This document shows positions 59,835 to 64,000 of a stretch of DNA of 64,000 nucleotides, piece after piece (the stretch's first letter is position 1; each line of letters starts with the position of its first letter). This stretch comes from Phyllobacterium sp. T1293 (lineage in GTDB: Bacteria > Pseudomonadota > Alphaproteobacteria > Rhizobiales > Rhizobiaceae). Both the position numbers and the translations under genes were made by a program. The notes beneath the pieces were generated by a model, which saw only the letters and a list, made by a program, of their open reading frames with translations, was not told the origin of the DNA and did no database searches. The stretch spans positions 2,299,001-2,363,000 of the forward strand of contig NZ_CP088273.1 in NCBI RefSeq assembly GCF_020731415.2, written 5' to 3'.

Positions 59835-60959
59835 CTAAACCTTTTTCACAATCACACTGCCGACGGAATAACCTGCGCCAAAGGAGCAGATAACACCAAG
59901 ACTGCCCGGTGCGAGATCGTCGGAATACTTTGAAAATGCGATGATAGAGCCAGCAGAGGATGTATTGGCATAGTCCTGCAGAATGTTCGGCTGTTCACCA
60001 GCGTCGGGCTCGCGGCCCAATACTTTTGATCCGATCAAGTCATTCATGCCTTTGTTGGCCTGATGCAGCCAAAGCCTTGAAACATGCGCGGGTGCAATGT
60101 TCTCGTCGGCGAGGTGGGTGAGAATAAGGTCAGACACAATCGGCACGACCTGCTTGAACACCTTGCGGCCTTCCTGACGGAACAGCATGTCACGGCGGTC
60201 GGTCATATGGCCTTCGCGGGTGCGGCGCAGAAAGCCGTTATTATTACGGATATTGTTGGAAAACTGGGTGAGGCAGCGGGTCGAGATGATCTCAAAACGA
60301 TCAGATGCCGTTGCAAGATCGTCACGCTCCAGAAGCACAGCGGTGCAAACATCACCGAAAATAAAATGGCAGTCGCGGTCACGCCATTCGAGGTGGGCCG
60401 AACAAATCTCCGGATTGACCATCAGGATTGCCCGGGCAGAACCCGAACGGATCATATCGGCAGCCGCCTGAATGCCGAATGTCGCCGATGAACAGGCGAC
60501 ATTCATGTCAAAGCCAAAACCCTGAATGCCCAACGCTTCCTGTACTTCGATGGCGATAGCGGGATAGGCACGCTCGTGATTGGATGCTGCGCAGATCACT
60601 GCATCCACATCAGCCGCAGTGCGGCCTGCCTTGGCCAAAGCATCAGTTGCCGCCTTCACTGCCATCTCGGCCATGACAGATATTTCGTCGTCACTCCGCT
60701 CGGGCAAAACAGGGTGCATAATCTCAGGATCAAGAATACCTGATTTGTTGAGCACATAGCGGCGTTCGATACCCGATGCACGGAAAATGAAATCTTCAGC
60801 GGACATTGTCAGCGGCGCACGCGTGCCCGCCGCAATCTCATCGGCATGGATTTCATTCTGCCTGGTGGCATAGGTATTGAATGCCTCAACGAGCTCGGCA
60901 TTGCTGATGGAGAGTTCCGGCGTAAACACACCAGTACCGCTTATGACGACCTTATGCAT
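59835..60959 (-). CDS. 3-oxoacyl-ACP synthase III-like (FabH-type) protein
   Basis: A 374-residue thiolase-fold enzyme, longer than the usual FabH of about 320 residues. The catalytic triad is clear: Cys156 in NVACSSATFG, His299 in LWLHQANKGMN and Asn332 in DYANTSSAGSI. VAVICAASN-type ends and the C-terminal GSLGVICSFGAGYSVGSV are typical of KAS III. An insertion in the N-terminal part (YATRQNEIHADEIAAGTRAP, RSDDEISVM region) distinguishes it from housekeeping FabH. First of a two-gene operon with the permuted papain-fold protein, which suggests a specialised acyl product rather than bulk fatty acid synthesis. Confidence 0.85.
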   Translation of the reverse strand: MHKVVISGTGVFTPELSISNAELVEAFNTYATRQNEIHADEIAAGTRAPLTMSAEDFIFRASGIERRYVLNKSGILDPEIMHPVLPERSDDEISVMAEMAVKAATDALAKAGRTAADVDAVICAASNHERAYPAIAIEVQEALGIQGFGFDMNVACSSATFGIQAAADMIRSGSARAILMVNPEICSAHLEWRDRDCHFIFGDVCTAVLLERDDLATASDRFEIISTRCLTQFSNNIRNNNGFLRRTREGHMTDRRDMLFRQEGRKVFKQVVPIVSDLILTHLADENIAPAHVSRLWLHQANKGMNDLIGSKVLGREPDAGEQPNILQDYANTSSAGSIIAFSKYSDDLAPGSLGVICSFGAGYSVGSVIVKKV

Positions 60960-60987
60960 GGCGTTTCCATAGTTTTTATCTGTCTCA

Positions 60988-61029
60988 AGCGTTAGACGCT
61001 CAATTGTTCCCGCGCAAGCTATCTTGCGC
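60988..61029. promoter_or_regulatory. Two palindromes between the synthase III gene and the phosphate permease
   Basis: AGCGT-TAG-ACGCT at 60988-61000 and GCGCAAG-CTAT-CTTGCGC at 61012-61029, both perfect, in the 139-base divergent gap. They could be operators or RNA hairpins in the leader; no consensus recognised. Confidence 0.4.
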
Positions 61030-61098
61030 TGTCATCAAGAGTTCACGGGCGAGTCTTAGCTTTCCCCGGTGTTTGAATTCAATACTGGGGATTTTCTG

Positions 61099-62703
61099 AT
61101 GACGGTAAGCAATGCGACTGACGCACGTCTGGTGAAAGACGAACACCCGCTCGACAAGCCAAACAATTTGGGGAACTGGCCGAATTATGCTGTGGTTGCC
61201 ATCCTGATCGGCGGCCTTTTTTATGTAGGATATTCTCTTACCCAGGATCTGACCAGTTCGGTTGCCGTACCGTGGATTCTTCTCGGTCTTGCACTCGTCA
61301 CCGCACTCGGCTTTGAATTCGTCAATGGTTTCCACGACACGGCCAATGCCGTTGCGACGGTGATCTATACCAATTCCCTGCCCGCCGAGATCGCCGTGAT
61401 CTGGTCCGGCATTTTCAATTTTCTCGGGGTCATGACCGCAAGCGGCGCTGTCGCCTTTGGCATCATCTCCCTGTTGCCAGTGGAACTGATCATGCAGGTT
61501 GGTTCCAGTGCTGGTCTTGCCATGGTGTTTTCACTGCTCACCGCAGCCATCCTATGGAATCTTGGCACCTGGTATCTCGGCCTGCCCGCTTCCAGTTCGC
61601 ATACATTGATCGGTTCGATTGTCGGCGTCGGTCTGGCAAACCAGTTTCTGGCACCATCCGGCACTGCTACCAGCGGCGTTGACTGGTCCAAGGCGACTGA
61701 GGTCGGCATGTCTCTGTTGATTTCGCCGCTTGTCGGCTTTGGCATGGCGGCACTGCTGCTCATCGTCATGAAAGTGCGTGTGAAGAACAAAGCGCTCTAT
61801 GAAGCGCCGAAGGGCCAGACACCTCCACCTTTGTGGATTCGCGGTCTGCTGATTTTCACCTGCACCGGCGTTAGTTTTGCCCATGGCTCCAATGACGGTC
61901 AGAAGGGCATGGGTCTGATCATGCTGATCTTGATCGGTGTCGTGCCCACTTCCTTTGCGCTGAACCGCACCCCTGATATCAACTATCTCGAAGCCTACAA
62001 GTCTGCCGCAACTGCCGCAGCAACCACACTGCGCACCTATGAAAAACCCGGCATCACCGTGACCGATGCCAATGCAGTGGTCAGCAACGCCGTGCGCAGC
62101 AAGACATGGAGCGATGAGACCACTGTCGCACTGCGTCAGTTCATCGAAAAGACCAACACAAGCATTTCGCCTTATGGTTCCGCTTCGTCAGTACCGGTTG
62201 GCATGGTCAGCAATACCCGTAACGACATGTACCTGACCGGTGAAGCGCTGAAACTGATCGACAAGGCCAAGCTGTTGCCAATGCAGCCTGCCGATATTGC
62301 CACCATCAAGACCTATCATCAGGCCATCGACAACGCGACGAAGTTCATCCCGACATGGGTGAAGGTCGCCGTCGCGCTGGCCCTTGGCCTTGGTACAATG
62401 GTTGGCTGGCGGCGTATCGTTGTGACCGTCGGCGAAAAGATCGGCAAGACGCACCTCACCTACGGGCAAGGCGCGTCGGCTGAACTGGTTGCCATGGGAA
62501 CAATCTTCACTGCCGATACGCTGGGTCTGCCCGTCAGCACAACCCACATCCTCTCATCGGGTGTCGCCGGATCGATGGTTGCCAATGGTTCGGGCTTGCA
62601 GATGTCGACAGTCCGTAATCTGCTGATGGCCTGGGTGCTGACGCTCCCCGTCTCTATCGCGCTGTCATTCACGTTGTTCCTGATCCTGCGCCATATTATC
62701 TAG
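61099..62703 (+). CDS. pitA: Inorganic phosphate transporter, PiT family
   Basis: A 534-residue low-affinity phosphate permease with ten or more membrane helices. The start MTVSNATDARLVKDEHPLDK was chosen over an ATG 10 codons earlier. The PiT signature appears twice in inverted halves: GFEFVNGFHDTANAVATVIY near residue 75, with GLPASSSHTLIGSIVGVGLA, and in the C-terminal half GLPVSTTHILSSGVAGSMVA. A soluble loop (about 300-430; YKSAATAAATTLRTYEKPGI) separates the halves. It is longer than E. coli Pit because of that loop. Confidence 0.93.
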   Translation: MTVSNATDARLVKDEHPLDKPNNLGNWPNYAVVAILIGGLFYVGYSLTQDLTSSVAVPWILLGLALVTALGFEFVNGFHDTANAVATVIYTNSLPAEIAVIWSGIFNFLGVMTASGAVAFGIISLLPVELIMQVGSSAGLAMVFSLLTAAILWNLGTWYLGLPASSSHTLIGSIVGVGLANQFLAPSGTATSGVDWSKATEVGMSLLISPLVGFGMAALLLIVMKVRVKNKALYEAPKGQTPPPLWIRGLLIFTCTGVSFAHGSNDGQKGMGLIMLILIGVVPTSFALNRTPDINYLEAYKSAATAAATTLRTYEKPGITVTDANAVVSNAVRSKTWSDETTVALRQFIEKTNTSISPYGSASSVPVGMVSNTRNDMYLTGEALKLIDKAKLLPMQPADIATIKTYHQAIDNATKFIPTWVKVAVALALGLGTMVGWRRIVVTVGEKIGKTHLTYGQGASAELVAMGTIFTADTLGLPVSTTHILSSGVAGSMVANGSGLQMSTVRNLLMAWVLTLPVSIALSFTLFLILRHII

Positions 62704-62715
62704 GCGCACGAAATA

Positions 62716-62743
62716 AAAATGGCCGGCATTTACCGGCCATTTT
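62716..62743. terminator. Bidirectional terminator between pitA and an SDR gene
   Basis: Perfect 11-bp stem AAAATGGCCGG / CCGGCCATTTT with a 6-base loop and T-runs on both strands; it serves the convergent pitA and SDR genes. Confidence 0.88.
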
Positions 62744-62746
62744 GTT

Positions 62747-63589
62747 TTATTCCTTTGGCGCGTCGGCACCTTCCGTAACGTCAGCCCAGGCCACAAAATC
62801 GCGCTGGAGTTCAACAATCTTGTTACGCGCTCCGGCCAGCGCCGCCTTGCCGAGCAACAGCCGCAACGGCGGCTTCTTCGCTTCGACCGCCTGCATAATC
62901 GCTTTTACCGCGCGCACTGGATCGCCCGGCTGATTGCCGCTGGAATTTCTGATCTGCTCTGCCCGCTGATCCGATGTCTCACGGTAATCTTCGATGGTTC
63001 TCGGTGCTTCATTGGCCGAACGTCCGGCCCAATCCGTACGGAAGCCACTGGGTTCAACGATCAAAACCTTGATGCCGAGGTGGGCCGCTTCCTTCGACAG
63101 GGATTCCGAAATCGCTTCGACACTGAATTTGGTTGCGTTGTAGAAACTGACGGCAGGGTTGGCCACAAGACCGCCGATCGACGAAATGTTGACGACCATG
63201 CCGGAGCGTTGCTTGCGCATGACGGGCAGCACCGCGCGGGTCATATTGACCAGACCCCAGACATTGATTTCGAACATTTTGCGGACTTCATCAATGTCGC
63301 TTTCTTCAAGCGACCCGAAATAGCCGATACCGGCATTGTTGACGAGCACGTCTATGCGGCCAAACCGGACTTCTGCCGCCTTGACCGCAGCCGCAATATC
63401 CTCGGTCCTGGTCACATCAAGCTTGAGAACAAGGGCATTCTCCTCGTTGCCCTTGGCAAGATCTTCAATCTGCGCCGTGTTGCGCGCGGTGATAACGGTG
63501 GGATAGCCGAGTTCAAGCGTATGGCGCGCAAGCTCGCGACCAAAACCGGTTGAACAGCCAGTGATGAACCAGACGGGTTTCGATGTCAT
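62747..63589 (-). CDS. SDR family oxidoreductase
   Basis: A 280-residue classical short-chain dehydrogenase. The cofactor motif is ITGCSTGFGRELARH, with ITARN suggesting NADP(H), VNNAG near residue 84, and the catalytic Ser (NISSIGG) with Tyr and Lys in SFYNATKFSVEA. The VEPSGFRTDWAGRSANEAPR loop places it among the retinol-dehydrogenase-like or oxidoreductase SDRs of unknown substrate. It stands alone; the upstream region holds no regulator. Confidence 0.88.
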   Translation of the reverse strand: MTSKPVWFITGCSTGFGRELARHTLELGYPTVITARNTAQIEDLAKGNEENALVLKLDVTRTEDIAAAVKAAEVRFGRIDVLVNNAGIGYFGSLEESDIDEVRKMFEINVWGLVNMTRAVLPVMRKQRSGMVVNISSIGGLVANPAVSFYNATKFSVEAISESLSKEAAHLGIKVLIVEPSGFRTDWAGRSANEAPRTIEDYRETSDQRAEQIRNSSGNQPGDPVRAVKAIMQAVEAKKPPLRLLLGKAALAGARNKIVELQRDFVAWADVTEGADAPKE

Positions 63590-63790
63590 GACAGTGTCCT
63601 TGAAAGATGGGTTGCCCCGTTGATCGGCGTGCGATCAACCAAAAGCAGCCATTGCGTGAATTGGACGACATTTTTGATGTACGCCAATATGGCCCCGTTT
63701 CAAGACAAAAGCGTGTGATTTAACGCTGAGTATATACCCTTAAGCAGACTGCTGTGGTGTGGTTCGTGGTTCGTGGTTCGTGGCTCGACA
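63590..63790. other. Gene-free stretch with a tandem heptamer
   Basis: No gene seen from the SDR start to the repeat element. It is A/T-rich near 63655-63740 and may hold the SDR promoter. GGTTCGT is repeated three times at 63761-63781, followed by the partial GGCTCG. Confidence 0.5.
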
Positions 63791-64000
63791 AGCTCACCAT
63801 GAGGGAGAGTGTGGATGCAACTCTAATCGCCAGCATTGCAGAACTTGGCTCCCTGCATCCACCCATTTCCGTCATCCTCGGGCTTGACCCGAGGACCTAA
63901 AATTCAAAAGCACCAAGCTCCAGGTTGTTGGATTTCCTTTGCGTGGTCCTCTGGTCAAGCCCGAGGATGACGGGGAGAGTTATCTCCCTCATGGTGAGCT
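63791..64000. repeat. Composite inverted-repeat element at the window edge (copy 2 of the 28-base palindrome)
   Basis: An outer perfect 18-base inverted repeat, AGCTCACCATGAGGGAGA (63791-63808) and its complement (63983-64000), encloses two 28-base units (63870-63897 and 63945-63972) identical to those at 55866-55956 except for one base in the right unit. There are no coding sequences inside. The outer right arm ends exactly at the window edge, so the element may continue. Confidence 0.75.

Overview
The window looks like chromosomal DNA of an alphaproteobacterium of the Rhizobiales, most likely the Brucella/Ochrobactrum group. The evidence is: a short HisG with a HisZ subunit; a plant-type glutamate-cysteine ligase; a PdhS-like PAS histidine kinase; UPF0314/DUF2585, DUF1127, DUF937 and phasin proteins; and a tRNA-His with a C at genomic position -1 and A73. 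Coding is dense and regular, with many translationally coupled operons. There is no phage, plasmid replicon, insertion sequence, CRISPR array or rRNA.

Layout. 1-4.1 kb: FMN reductase, glutathione transferase, an SRPBCC/glyoxalase pair, fumarase C, and a DoxX protein behind palindromic operator-like DNA. 4.1-10.6 kb (mostly minus): exported MsrB-MsrA, hisS-hisZ-hisG, DNA-3-methyladenine glycosylase, L,D-transpeptidase. 10.6-15.4 kb: glycolate oxidase operon glcD-(ASCH/winged-helix protein)-glcE-glcF. 15.4-17.3 kb: divergent tetR/tetA with two tet-type operators. 17.3-25 kb: LysR, DUF3422, a FadR-type regulator coupled to a PPP-type phosphatase, a 46-residue exported protein, a class I amidotransferase, a cysteine-bearing unknown, a GNAT, and a divergent Lrp/EamA pair. 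25-34 kb: rsmE, gshA, SDR, purC, a DUF937 protein with internal repeats, a DUF1127/LysR divergent pair, DUF2585, xseA. 34-40 kb: phytase-like exported protein, response regulator-kinase-binding protein operon, GNAT, hicAB, tRNA-His. 40-47 kb: phasin, PdhS-like kinase, NAD(P)H oxidoreductase, AsmA. 47-59 kb: potFGHI polyamine transporter, EamA exporter, ScfR-type regulator divergent from aceA, a decayed antitoxin gene, and puuA-/puuB-like genes. 59-64 kb: ketoacyl synthase III with a permuted papain-fold protein, a phosphate permease, an SDR, and a palindromic repeat element at the edge.

How genes work together. Several groups concern C2 and polyamine metabolism. Glycolate oxidase yields glyoxylate. 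Isocitrate lyase, next to its probable acyl-CoA-sensing regulator, also yields glyoxylate. A putrescine-type ABC transporter lies within about 10 kb of gamma-glutamylputrescine synthetase- and oxidase-like genes. A redox/thiol theme runs through gshA, GST, two Msr enzymes that both lack the resolving cysteine, and flavin oxidoreductases.

Most interesting leads: a shared ACTGG-N13-CCAGT palindrome in front of both glcD and the FadR-type regulator; an ASCH/winged-helix gene inside the glycolate oxidase operon; the synthase III/permuted papain-fold gene pair; a binding protein co-encoded with a two-component system but with no permease; DUF937 tail repeats; an antitoxin gene broken by a frameshift and a palindromic repeat; and composite inverted-repeat elements, one of which runs off the end of the window.
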